NCBI RefSeq assembly: GCF_003589595.1
Contig: NW_020654422.1
Span: 1,871,029-1,935,028, forward strand
DNA length: 64,000 nt
Direction of reading: 5' to 3'
DNA from: Hyposmocoma kahamanoa
Lineage: Eukaryota > Arthropoda > Insecta > Lepidoptera > Cosmopterigidae
How positions within the stretch are numbered: position 1 is the stretch's first letter; every line of letters begins with the position of its first letter. The position numbers and the translations under genes were made by a program. A model generated the notes under the pieces. It saw nothing but the letters and a program-made list of their open reading frames with translations, searched no databases and had not been told where the DNA came from. Positions 53,855-63,810 of the stretch are shown piece by piece.

Positions 53855-54260
53855 GGACTCTTGTAAACCCGATATGACGTCGCGTCGTGCTACGACGAGG
53901 AACGTAAAAATTCACAACACCATCGCAACTTACCAGGACACACGGCACGACGTCGTATCGTAGAAACTCACGGTGCTATCCCCAGTGCTACATTCATTTG
54001 TTATTCAATATTCAAAGATGATAGACGACATTGAGGTTGATTATTTAATAACCCTAGTCGAGGAGCGTCCTGTACTATGGGACAAAACATCAGAAGAATA
54101 CAAAGTCATCTTTGAATATTGAATAACAAATGAATGACATGTCGTGTCGTGAATTTTTATGTTACTCGTCGTAGATTTCCACGATACGACGTGCGATCGT
54201 ATAACGATGCCGCGTCGTAGCACGACGCAACGTCGTATCGTGTTTATGTGTAAGAGCCCC
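53855..54260. mobile_element. Harbinger-like non-autonomous element with MADF fragment
   Basis: The left end GGACTCTTGTAAACCCGATA and the right end ATCGTGTTTATGTGTAAGAG then CCCC form an imperfect inverted terminus. It becomes exact further in at GCGTCGTGCTACGACG / CGTCGTAGCACGACGC. In the middle, CATTTGTTATTCAATATTC and its reverse complement form a second inverted pair around a short reading frame like the start of a MADF-domain protein. Harbinger-class transposons encode a MADF/Myb-type second protein, which supports this class. Candidate TA-containing flanks (TTA left, TAG right) are imperfect. Confidence 0.65.
54018..54122 (+). pseudogene. MADF-like DNA-binding protein, N-terminal fragment
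   Basis: A 34-codon frame begins MIDDIEVDYLITLVEERP and continues VLWDKTSEEYK before ending VIFEY, stop. LI.LVEERP.LWD..S..YK is the hallmark start of MADF domains (first helix and the conserved tryptophan), found in Adf-1-like factors and in the accessory protein of Harbinger transposons. A full MADF domain is about 80-90 residues; here the frame runs out after about 30, where sequence turns into the inverted copy of the upstream region. It is a captured or decayed fragment inside the element at 53855-54260, not a working gene. Confidence 0.65.
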
Positions 54261-54437
54261 TAGGTCGTTCTGGCGCAAATCGCGCCCTATCGTGCTGGTC
54301 TATTCCACTTGTCCCTACCAGCTGTCCCCCCTGGTGGGGACAAGTGCATTTTTTCTACTCTTCCCTACCGCACCATCACTGTTTGGGATAAGGGGAATTT
54401 CGCTAGCCCTACTGGGGCCTTAGCCCCTCAGGTCATG

Positions 54438-54517
54438 GCGTTTGCGTTAAGATTTTAATTGAAACCTAATAAAGATATAAGTAATTGAAATCTAAATAAA
54501 AATTTTAACGCAAACGC
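54438..54517. repeat. 80-bp hairpin, 19-bp arms
   Basis: GCGTTTGCGTTAAGATTTT at 54438-54456 matches the reverse complement of 54499-54517 at 18 of 19 bases. The 42-base spacer is AT-rich. It lies about 25 bases beyond the CAGTAGGGCTAGC-ended element. Confidence 0.88.
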
Positions 54518-55329
54518 GGTAGTTAAGTTTGATTGATTACAAATTTACACAGCCTCTGTACCCGTTCAAAATTTGCATAGATAAGTACCACTAGCCTATC
54601 AATTTCTACCGGAAAGTAGAACACTACGTTAGTGCAATTAGAGATATCCCACCGTGGTGTCATACTGCAGTGGGTACTGCGCCAGGTAGCTTTCTGGTCG
54701 CCGCTGGTTTATATAAAGAAAACCTTAAAATGTTATTATATGAACCTTTTATAAACGTACCAGCGCCCGATACATGTAGCAACAAGCGTCAGTTCAATAT
54801 AATGTGTGGTACAATTAATCGTTGCCAACTGCGATGCATTGCAAAATTTAGATCATTCATTTAGTAATACCTTTTGAAAAAACGAATTGTCTTTCTCACG
54901 GGTATAATGAAAGTTAAGAGAGCTATTAACATCAATGTACTGAAGAATGACGTAATAACTGTCAACCATGTCAAAATGGTGGCCTTTGATTGGATACTTT
55001 AGACAGCCATTGTGAACTGCTCTCTATTGAGCGTAATATACTTTTATTTTGTTTATTTTGTAAGTCATAATTATCTTATACGTTGTAGTAGGGTGAAATT
55101 AAGCTATGTGTAATATACAAAGTGCAAAGGCATATTACGCTTTTACCACTTTACTTTTGAGTTCCACCTACGATGGATTTGAGGGCAATAACAGTACTTT
55201 TCGTGATGTGCTGGAAGCGTAAAAAAGAAAATCTGTAACTGCTTCTCAATGTGACGCTACCTTTAGAAAGTAGATAATTACTGCCTATCGGATTTTTTTT
55301 AAATTGAATTTGGAGACTGTAACAAAAAT
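54518..55329. other. No recognisable feature
   Basis: AT-rich; the plus frame at 54670-54864 is not recognisable. Confidence 0.45.
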
Positions 55330-55460
55330 TAGTAGCAGTAGAGCTCCTTGTGAAAAAGTTTGTCCAGGGAAATACTGCCACCTTACCTATTTCTGCCACC
55401 AAGCAGGAATGTGAGGATTATTTTGAAGGGTAGGGGTACTGGTACAATTACAGGCGTATT
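55330..55460 (+). repeat. Family A repeat, 5' half
   Basis: TAGTAGCAGTAGAGCTCC to GGTACAATTACAGGCG, with the AGCATTACTGCGTTCCGG block partly lost. It ends abruptly. Confidence 0.87.
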
Positions 55461-55622
55461 AATATTTACATTTACGTTCTAATAATATATATTATGTACT
55501 TATTTATTATCATTATTTATATACGTAGTTTATTGATGAGCAGTGTATTTATTTTAAATGCTTTCATTACTAGATATTCTTTGCTTGCACCCCCCTTTCC
55601 AACTCTCAAATTTCTATCTTAA

Positions 55623-55765
55623 GTTTGCCTGGAAGAAATTGTTGCTTAGCAACAAGGCCGCCTGCTATATGTTGGCTTACTCTGTGATACTTACATTATT
55701 GTTCTGTGTTGTCATTGTAATGTTAAAGTGTAATAAAGTATATTTCATTCATTTATTCATTCTGT
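55623..55765 (+). repeat. LINE 3' end
   Basis: GTTTGCCTGGAAGAAATTG, TTGCTTAGCAACAAGGCCGC (TTGCTTAGCAA is a small hairpin), CTGTGTTGTCATTGTAATG, then AATAAAGTATATTTC and an ATTC-rich tail. I recognise the CCTGGAAGA...AAGGCCGCC order as a frequent 3' end of a lepidopteran non-LTR element. The part of the open frame 55558-55941 lying here is incidental. Confidence 0.6.
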
Positions 55766-55794
55766 CTTTGGGTAGGTGGAATGCGACTGCATTG

Positions 55795-55949
55795 AGTAGC
55801 AGTAGAGCTCCTTGTGAAAGAGTTCATCCAGGAAAGTATTGCCACCTTACATATTTCTGCCGCCAAGCGGTAATGTCAGTATTACTGTGTTCCGGTTTTG
55901 AACCAGGCACACCTTGTTCGTCCCGTCTCTTGATCTCATAAGAAAAAAA
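55795..55949 (+). repeat. Family A repeat with large central deletion
   Basis: GTAGCAGTAGAGCTCCTTG to GTGTTCCGGTTTTGAA, then directly CCAGGCACACCTTGTTCG and TCTTGATCTCATAAG. Both termini are kept. Confidence 0.88.
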
Positions 55950-56996
55950 TTATTCTCTTTTAGTAAAGTATATATTGCTCAAACTAAAAACGTATTTTTC
56001 TTTCTTCCTTTTCAGGTAAGTGAACGCGTATACAACTGCTATCTAACCTTCATACTCGTATGTAAGTAATTTAAAGATTAATTTTAATGTCCCAAGTTTA
56101 ATATAAAGTGAATAATCAAAACAACAAGCAATGTTTTATTATAACAAAATGTTCATATAAGTTCGTAAATAAAATCACATATACAACAAATAATAGCCCG
56201 GGCCCTAATAAAAATAGCAGCCCGGTTACTTCTGAGAGATCGACAGATCGAATCTTGGTAGCGGCATGCACCTAAATACATTCGTGAATATCGTGATGAA
56301 ACTTGCACGTGAATAATCACACCTCTTGGAAAACGCATGCAGTCCCCAAACCGCAATGGGCCAGGATGACGGAGAATGGCCTAAGCCCTCCTCATAGAGG
56401 AGATCCGTGCCTAACAGTGAAACGTGTAATAGATTGACGACAATGACACATAAATTGATAACATTTAGTAAACCCACATTTTCTGAGAGTCGCAGACGAA
56501 ACCTCTCGTTAACAGTCTATACAACCTCAAATGGCTTTGGTTGATTCCGCATAAAAGTGAAAGTGTTGTATCGGTCACTTTGGAAAAAAAAAAAAAAAAT
56601 TGAGGATATATACTGATTACTATACGGTGTGAAAACACGATTTTTACGATAGAAAAAAAAACTTACCTCGAAATTTTACAATAAAACCGCTGCAATGACA
56701 TTTTTTTAATATCAACAGAACTAAATAGGACACGTATAGTATACGATATACATTTTTCAAAAGGCTTTAACTTCGTTTGTAAAAAAAATAATTCTGAAAT
56801 GGAGCCACTGTTCCTGCCGCTCGACCCAAGCAAAATGAACCGTATTAGTGCGGGAAAATTTTGAATTAAAAAAACCAGGACGCTGTCAACTTCTTACACT
56901 AAGTAATAGGCTTATACTAGGGAGTTTTCTATACTATGAATAACAAAGCAAAAGAATTCACGGCACCCGGAATATTCAGACTAGAGTTTGTTTCCC
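55950..56996. other. No gene accepted
   Basis: CTTCCTTTTCAGGTAAGTG at about 56006-56024 looks like a splice acceptor and donor back to back. No exon fits between them. The overlapping minus frames at 56153-56477 have no recognised domain. Confidence 0.4.
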
Positions 56997-57080
56997 AAAC
57001 TGATCCTACCGGGAATCAAACCAAAAAGCCTCCTCATCTACCGCTCACGTTTAACCGTTGGGCTCCCGAGGTCCTCAAAA
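56997..57080 (-). mobile_element. tRNA-derived SINE head (family D)
   Basis: On minus: GACCTCGGGAGCCCAACGG (A box region), GTAGATGAGGAGGC, then TTTGGTTTGATTCCCGG (B box). It shares the GTAGATGAGGAGGC core with the copy at 40257. The body is not recognised. Confidence 0.65.
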
Positions 57081-57539
57081 TATATTTTAACTATAACGTA
57101 CTGTAAAGTGTCAAAAACATGGTCATACAGTATATTTGTAAATCGTATTCTTAAGTAGTACAGGTTGTGCTTTTTGTTTTTTGATACCGTTAAACCGCAA
57201 AAATTACACTTCCGTCCATCTGCAATTTAAGCTCCACTTTTTGTGTCTTACTATACTTCGTTTACGATCGAAAGAAATAACGGGTGATATTAAAACAATT
57301 ATCTTCGTCGGCTTACACGCATCCACTGGTGGACATAAGCATTCCTCTGAGCACGCCAATAATCCCGGTCCAAGGACCCTCCTCTTGTAGCGCGAAGGTC
57401 TACTCTCGAAGTTCGTCAACAAAAAGACGGGTCCCGTTCGAAAGTCTCAATTGCGTTGTCATACATTATTAGTGGTAGCCCCGATCGTAACTTAAGTCAT
57501 TCTTCGTCATTCATTTTCGATCATCCATAGTGGGAAAAC

Positions 57540-57625
57540 GGATCCGAGAGTAGGTCTCCTGTGCCAACAACATCCAGCCGATGCCGCTATCTTTCTCAGG
57601 TCGTCCACCTATCTTGCCGCTGCAT
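57540..57625 (-). pseudogene. LINE polyprotein C-terminus, short relic
   Basis: On minus: RQDRWTT, a stop, then in an alternative frame DLRKIAASAGCCWHR-type sequence matching the R..RW.DDLRK.AG..W...AQDR block of RTE-like LINE proteins (compare 44760-44850). Very short; frame broken. Confidence 0.5.
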
Positions 57626-57669
57626 ATTATAATAAATTATCATGTTTTACACAAGATTAACCTCTGAAC

Positions 57670-57910
57670 ATACATATTACATACATACATTACGCCTGTC
57701 TCTTAGCGGGGTTAGCAGACCATGAACCTACACCTGTCACGCTCCTGATAAACCTCCTTCGAACCCTCCACCCACACGAGTCTTTTCAAACATTTATTAT
57801 TATTATTCTTGGTACTTTTGACCTTTTTTAAGGACATCCCAATTTGATCGAAATGTACGCCGATGTCTACCTTCTACCCACGCGTCCATCCCCATTCGAT
57901 CTATAAATTT
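57670..57910 (-). pseudogene. LINE 3' fragment
   Basis: On minus, MGMDAWVEGRHRRTFRSNWD followed by VLKKGQKYQE reads without interruption at 57815-57905. Toward its 3' side (57670-57760) lie GGTCTGCTAACCCCGC and a GTATGTAATATGTATG tail. It looks like the end of another insect LINE family; the identification is tentative. Confidence 0.4.
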
Positions 57911-58159
57911 GTGCCGTCAATCCAAGAAACAAATTTCTATATAAAGGTCTACCTTTCATTTGCTATGTTTTATATTTATATATTTGGAATTTTTAATTAA
58001 GAATATGTATTATTAGACTTCTTTCTATTGTATACGAATTCTCGAGTCAATAACTCTCGGAGGTTCTTCAATATTTGTAATCAGTGGTCTGTTATGTAAT
58101 ATATCGATATCTTAGGATTTGCGATTGCAACACATTGAAAAGTTTAAGAGAAAAGTTTA

Positions 58160-58660
58160 AGGAGACTGGTATCATGACTGTGGTATCGCGGTACATTTAC
58201 TCAAATATTTTGTATACATAAAAAAATATATAATTTCGTTAAGAAAGAAAATATCCCTAATATTAACCTTAGAAATAAGTCCAAATTGATGGTACCACGT
58301 TTTCGTTTAACTGACGTAAACGATTCTTTTATGAGGAAAGATCCCGGAGCATATATTAAGATTACCATTTCCTAAGTTTAAAACTTGCATTAAAAGTATT
58401 TTAATTGAAATGTCATATTACAAAATTATAGACTACGTGTTAGATAAAGATATAGGAAAGACAACGTGAGTCTAGATTCCACACAAATATAATTCAAAAT
58501 GTATTATTCTATAGCATTCAAGTTTATTTGAAAAGAACAATCCCTAGAGTTTCTTGCTCGTTCTTCTCAGGGAGGTGAACGAGCAGTAGCTTAAAAAATG
58601 ACGTTTTCAAGTGTAAAAATTTTACCTATGGAATAAATGATGAATGACTGACTTTGACAT
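58160..58660 (+). pseudogene. LINE 3' end: polyprotein C-terminus plus 3' UTR
   Basis: Sequence GGAGACTGGTATCATGACTG opens the block; NLRNKSKLMVPRFRLTDVN-type sequence and a second segment around LRLPFPKFKTCIKSILIEMS follow with frame changes. Then come the UTR segment AGAGTTTCTTGCTCGTTC, GGGAGGTGAACGAGCAG and the tail GGAATAAATGATGAATG. It is collinear with 14505-15035 (opposite strand) and, for its coding part, with 2404-2676. Confidence 0.72.
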
Positions 58661-58674
58661 TGGAAATGATTTTT

Positions 58675-58765
58675 TTCTATGTACAATCGCGTATATTTGT
58701 TTTTGCAAACGAACCAACAACGCTTCGGGCCCGTTGCAAGGCCCGCAAGTCTGCCAATTTCCTTT
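58675..58765 (-). repeat. Family H repeat unit
   Basis: On plus: CAATCGCGTATATTTGTTTT, GCAAACGAACCAAC, GCTTCGGGCCCGTTGCAAGG. These are the reverse complements of the H blocks at 6170 and 47072. It starts directly after a LINE tail. Confidence 0.55.
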
Positions 58766-59142
58766 GAACCAGTGGTCATTCTAATTCCATCTAAACTCCG
58801 GTGAGATTATATTGAAGTTATGATAATATTTGCTATTCTGCTAAAATCGAGTGGCAACGTCAGTTGAGTCTTAACATAGTGTCAGTGAAATGGCAGTGAT
58901 GTCATCCGTTCATTCAATCACTAACAATAGATTTTGCCTTACTAAGACTACCATGGAAATTACTATCCTTATCTTCATGTTATCTCGTTTAATCGGCAAT
59001 GAAGTCTTAAAATTAAACATGTTTCTTTCTTAATTTCAAATAATTTGTAGACGACGCCATCGACAAGTCTTCGACCCGTTATTGACGATCAAAATACCAA
59101 AAAATTGCAAATCAGTTGAATAGTAGGTCGATGGCTTGCCAC
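58766..59142. other. No recognisable feature
   Basis: AT-rich; nothing identified. Confidence 0.4.
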
Positions 59143-59469
59143 CATCGAGTAACCAGAAACAGAGACGAAATAGGAGCCATCCATCCCTGGCAACTCATCA
59201 GGTAAATGAGCCTTATTTCACGTTTAAAACGTCTAATTACAAAACAAACGGAATCCCATTTCATCGGTAATTAAATATGCAATTCTTCAATTTTCGTCCA
59301 TTATAGCTAAGTTCAAGTTAAACTGGTCGATTCGAAGTGAAACAATTGACGGCACCCGTCAATAGTTTCGAATTCGGGCTGGCCCATCGGAGCGCAGTTG
59401 TCACCGTAATGATTTGGCAGAATAGTTTTCACACAAATTTCGTCTCTATTTCTGGTTATATACTCAATG
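59143..59469. mobile_element. E-family MITE, compact copy
   Basis: The left end CATCGAGTAACCAGAAACAG then AGACGAAA and the right end TTTCGTCTCTATTTCTGG then TTATATACTCAATG are inverted. It is 327 bp and serves as reference for the disrupted copy at 4289-5416. It has a local duplication-inversion AATTGACGGCACCCGTCAAT (59346-59365), itself nearly palindromic. Confidence 0.8.
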
Positions 59470-60382
59470 CTAGTCACTGACAAGCACCCTCTTATCTTTT
59501 ACACAGATAACGGAACTACCTTTCAGCAGAATACCAAATATACCAAATCCTCCATTGACACTGTATCGACACACAACTGAGATAATTCAAAATTGGCAGA
59601 TTTAGGCGCCTGATTTCGTGGTCACGGCTGACTAAGACGGTATTAGTTATCAACCAGTTATGTCTAATATTAATGCAAACCAGCCTATTCTGGACGATAG
59701 GTACAAGGTAGAACAATTGTTAATTTAGCTGCATTATTTTTAATACATCAAAGAACACATTCCAATTTACGCCACATACAATTTGCAAAATATTTTGACA
59801 ATATGCATTTTTATAGAAAAACTAAATAAAGCATATCGCACCTTTAGAATGAAAATGACCTAATTAATAAAATTAAGAAAATGAGTTTATACTGTAAAAC
59901 TATTTCAAAAATCATCGTTTATTAGATTAATAATTTGGAACTGATTCATTAAGGCTCGAATGTTACACTCTCTATAAGGGTTTCTTTAATACGTTTGAAA
60001 TTTACTCCCGCGTCGGTAGGTAAACGCCGCATTTAATATAAAATCTGTATCTACAAAAACTACACTAGCACCGTTCGTGAATACGTGACGGATTAACGAT
60101 TGAATCGTTTTCGTTCCGAAAATCATCATTAAATTTTTACATACCAACTTAATTTACTGCCTAGAGGAGCCTTTTTCGCAATTAAAACGGCTTAATCTTG
60201 ATAAGGTCATAACATCTTCCTTTAAGTTTGTGAAAATTAAAGAGACTTGGTTCTTGTTAGGTCAAATGACAACAAAAACGTTCAGTTAAAAAAGCAACCT
60301 CGACTAGATTTTGTAAATTATATGTTTAAATTGTAAAATTTTGATTTAAGTCATTTTTATTCCAAACGTGCGATATGTGGTG
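59470..60382. other. No recognisable feature
   Basis: AT-rich; nothing identified. Confidence 0.45.
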
Positions 60383-60385
60383 TTA

Positions 60386-60910
60386 GGGCGCGTTCCCACT
60401 ATATCGTCACGTTTTATTGTCGTTGGACGACTGTTGTGTCTAGCCTGTTCCCATATCACGACTGTCTGTCGTGGACGCTTTTTTATCGTTGAACGACTGT
60501 CGTGACTAGCTGTTCCCACTAGATCGTGACGACAATTAATCGTTTCACGACAGCCTCCTTGCCCATCTCTGGCTACGACCCTACGCTACTGCAAAGCGAG
60601 CAGAGGGCGCGGGGTACGAGAGGGGAGGGCAGAGAGCAAAATTCGTGCGGACAGCGATAAATAAAACGTGACGAAAATAGGAGCTACGACAATCTGTCGT
60701 CACGTTTTTATCGTGACGTTTTGTTATAGTCCGACGACTGTCGTTCTAGCTGTTGCCACTATGACGACAGTTTGTCGTTGTAACGATAAAAAATCGTGAA
60801 CGACAGTTAATCGTGTCGTGCTATATGTGAACAACTTCATTTAAATATACAAGTCACGACACTGTAAACTGCACGATAATCTATCGTCACGACATAGTGG
60901 GAACGCGCCC
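60386..60910. mobile_element. 525-bp Harbinger-type MITE with TTA duplication
   Basis: The left end GGGCGCGTTCCCACTATATC then GTCACG and the right end CGTCACGACATAGTGGG then AACGCGCCC are inverted. The trinucleotide TTA directly flanks both (60383-60385 and 60911-60913), as expected of PIF/Harbinger insertion. Inside, the unit around TGTCGT..CTAGCTGTTCCCACT occurs repeatedly in both directions. There is a GC-rich centre at 60590-60650 (GAGCAGAGGGCGCGGGG). There is no open frame of transposase size. Confidence 0.87.
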
Positions 60911-60964
60911 TTATATCTGCTTGTGTTTTTCATCAGAAGAAATACTGGATCCCAAGTTGGTGAT

Positions 60965-61290
60965 CATCACCATCATCACATCAGTCGAACGGACAAAGTC
61001 ACGAATGTCGAGGTCCTTAAACGTATGGTGAAGAAGTTGGAGTTGATAGGCATTGTCAAGTAGCGGAAGATTGCCTATTTGGGTCATGTATTTCGACCTG
61101 ACAGATATCATCTACTGCAGCCAGGAAGCGGAAGGTTGGAAGTAGGAAAATGTCATGGTTTGTGAACATCAGGGAGTGGACCAGCATTAAAACCGTGGAA
61201 CAACTGTTCAGGATAGCTCTATAAAGCTCTACAAAGAATAGAAAGCCGACTGCCGACCTTCAATAATGATGAGGCACTTGAAGAAGAAGA
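60965..61290 (+). pseudogene. LINE reverse transcriptase C-terminal relic
   Basis: HISRTDKVTNVEVLKRMVKK, LELIGIVK, stop, RKIAYLGHVFRPDRYHLLQP read in one frame, then broken sequence, and LQRIESRLPTFNNDEALEEE-type residues. W.D.VTN.EVL.RM.K..E....IK.RK..YLGH..R...Y.LLQ is a standard block near the end of insect LINE polyproteins. The GRRSWLRNIREW block follows in another frame (TGTGAACATCAGGGAGTGG). At least one stop and one frameshift are present, and the catalytic core is missing. Confidence 0.85.
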
Positions 61291-62490
61291 CGTTGGTGAT
61301 ACGGAAAACTTATTTTCCTTGTTGAATTAGGATGTTTCAAGGAGATGCTACTTCCGCAGCATCCTAGGCAGGAAACGGCCTTTTTTGTGAGGCCTTGGCG
61401 CTTCTTGCCCATTTTGTTTAAGGTTTATCACAAACCGAAGTTTTATTATCTTTTTTGTTAATGAAAATGGTGGTCTGGTCTGAGAACTCAGTGAAGATAT
61501 AATCACGCAAAATAGACCTATAGTATAGTATTCTAATTTACTTCCATTTTTATGAACATGGATTTCCTCAAAGTAACGCTAGTAACCACAGAAATACTAA
61601 TAGGTAACCATAAATTATCATTTGCTGTGTAATATATGTCGCGCCACAAAGAGTTTATACGTGTTTTAAATTGTGTGTTTAATTTTTCTCACTGGACGTA
61701 AAATCTCTTTGATATTTTACCACCAACACAAAATGTTATTATTGAATATCATCGACTACATTGTCGTAACTTTTTCGGCGATATCCAAAAATAGTCTTTT
61801 CAATCTTTGTTTTGGTTAACAAACCCTATATGTATAAACAGACGTTTAAAATTCTAAAGTTCCCGGATAAACATTAATTATGCCCATAATCGCAAATTAT
61901 AATCAAAATTCATTCATTCATCTTCGTCCGTTCATTCAGCACCTTCCTATGGAGAAAAAGATCTAAAGCGTGCACTATTTATTTTGTCATAAATTAACCA
62001 TTGACTTCTTGAAAAATATTGTCATTCGCTTAACTGAGTCACAGAAAACAAAAGCATACAACGAAGTAAATAGAGAGTAAACTGGACATTTATCCACATT
62101 TCTACTTACATATCTACAGTTAGTTATTCAGTTATCATTAAGCGTATTTGTACATATTATCGTATACCTAGTCTATGGCAATTTGAACCTTACCGTTTAT
62201 TATTTAACAAAGAGAAAAGATCGAAATGGAATGTTTATTAACAAATGTTTGACTTTCCTTCTCACAGTACTGCTAATAAGCAAATAGGAAAGTAGGTGAC
62301 TTAGTTCCAAACAAACGTTTTTGTTGAAGATGAAAATTATTTTACATTTTCCTAATAAGAGATATATTCACGGAATCACCTGTCTTCGTTAAGTACAGCT
62401 ACAACTGTAGTTTGGATAGATTTTATTTCGATTTATCAAAACTACGATAAATTACTTATCAAAAAAATTATTGCAGATTTTATGTTGATA
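61291..62490. other. Repeat-poor stretch, no gene seen
   Basis: About 1.2 kb without any of the window's repeat families, upstream of the candidate first exon at 62640. Such depletion would fit a promoter-proximal region, but I see no defined motif. Confidence 0.4.
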
Positions 62491-62639
62491 TTTGATAACA
62501 GCGGCGAGGTACGTATTATTTATTGTCTACTCTAAAAGCATGATTGCGTTAATTACCAAATCCGTTTTCAAAAAAAAAACCTCAAGCCAAAGTCGTTGGT
62601 ACATACAGCGGTCGAACTTTAGTTCTAATGAACTGTGGA

Positions 62640-62938
62640 GTCGCAAGCGGTCGGCGTGTATCGTTCGATATCGTTCACTCAAGCGGCACATTCCATTCAT
62701 TCGTTCCGTTCGCCAGTCGCCTATGATAAGCGATTCGTTGTGGACGTGTGCGAGTTGCCTTGAAAAAAAAACCCGCGTATTTATTCGATACAATATTAGA
62801 AGTGGATTATCAAACAACATTTATTACTAAATTGTGATTTGTGTTGTGGATTACGTGCTACTTTATGGTGTTGTGTGTGCAACAAGTTATTTTTTTGTGC
62901 TTACAATAGTTGGATTTTTTCTTTAACGCATTTTTGTG
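62640..62938 (+). other. Candidate non-coding first exon and promoter region
   Basis: The segment is more balanced in composition than its surroundings (CGCAAGCGGTCGGCGTG, CGTTCCGTTCGCCAGTCGCC) and repeat-free. It is followed by T/G-rich sequence ending TTTTTGTG just before GTAAGT at 62939, a near-consensus 5' splice site. CCAGTCG and TTCACTCAAG resemble arthropod initiator sequences, so transcription could start near 62670-62720. There is no long open frame from an ATG, which fits a 5' untranslated exon whose gene lies to the right of the window. The exon start, end and even existence are inferred; only the splice-site match is directly visible. Confidence 0.33.
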
Positions 62939-62944
62939 GTAAGT
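62939..62944 (+). promoter_or_regulatory. Strong 5' splice-site match
   Basis: GTG followed by GTAAGT, then AGCAAGG. It complements U1 RNA well. Matches of this quality also occur by chance; for example there is another GTAAGT near 56021. Confidence 0.35.
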
Positions 62945-63390
62945 AGCAAGGATCAAAGATTAACCGTGTCTTTTCAATTGCAGATATGTCTAAGGATGTT
63001 TAACTGTTAAATACCTAATTACGTGTAAAGGTTTTGACGAGAATTTTTTTTTTAATCGGTAGAAAAAAGTTCACGTGGCGAAACTGCTGGTTTTCTTATC
63101 GATTTAACTCGGGTTTTGTGTTGCGGTGGATGTAATTCGTAATTACGTTTTTCTTTGAATAATCGATAAAATACAACCCACTTAAAAGAAGTTCAAGGTT
63201 AAGTCTGTTAAATTTCCTTATCGAATGTGGAACATATGAAGCTTTTACTCACCCTTTTAATACCTGTTTATTAAGGTAGCCAAGTAATTTTAATTTATTT
63301 GGCACGTATAAACACACTATAATGTTAAAAAAAAACTTGAGTGTTCACTCGATGTCGTTTGAAAAACTATGTTATGTTAAATTACTGTTT
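62945..63390. other. Possible start of an intron; nothing identified
   Basis: AT-rich with poly-T runs and no repeats until the LINE tail at 63391. Confidence 0.35.
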
Positions 63391-63470
63391 GATCATCATC
63401 ATCAACCTAATTATGTACGTCCCACTGCTGGGCACAGGTCTACCGTCAGGCGACGGTTTAGGCCTTATTG
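63391..63470 (+). repeat. LINE tail, CATCATCATCA / CCCACTGCTGGGC type
   Basis: GATCATCATCATCAACC, ACGTCCCACTGCTGGGCAC and AGGTCTACCGTCAGGCG. This order is a very common 3' end of insect non-LTR retrotransposons. A trace (CCCAGCAGTGGGTA) is at 7900. Confidence 0.6.
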
Positions 63471-63810
63471 TTTCATATGACACTAAAAAACGATGGTAAC
63501 CTAATGGGAGGACTTTTGTTTCTCAATTGATAAGTTGGCGGTCCGAATTGCAGTGACAACATGACCTTATGACTTTAGTTTCTAAGTTACGTACATTTAG
63601 CAAAACCTATCGCTAACGGTGCATGTCAAAGAAGGATCATAGCCTTTGAAACGAGTGACGAGTTAGAGTCGACACTAGCTCAGCGCGAATGTAAATTTTT
63701 ACCGTACTGAATCGATTCTATTATTATTTTTTTACAAACAAAATTAAAGCCATTGGAAAATTGTATTACACATACTATACGTGTTCAATTGAGTTCAGTT
63801 TATATAAACA

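Larger units (their letters stand above)
53777..54414. mobile_element. Outer foldback element, CAGTAGGGCTAGC ends
   Basis: CAGTAGGGCTAGC at 53777-53789 has its exact reverse complement at 54402-54414. Further inverted matches lie inside: GCTAGCACAATAGGGCGC against GCGCCCTATCGTGCTGG at about 54282. A Harbinger-like element occupies most of the middle. CTTGTCCCTACCAG...CTGGTGGGGACAAG at 54307-54344 is another hairpin. No 8-bp duplication is visible, so outer boundaries may be internal. Confidence 0.6.

Noticed and set aside
55558..55941. 127-codon open frame on plus
   Set aside because: It runs through a LINE 3' tail and into a family A repeat, whose sequences are non-coding in all other copies.
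56006..56024. Splice acceptor and donor pair
   Set aside because: The sites are adjacent with no exon between them; most likely a chance CAG|GTAAGT.
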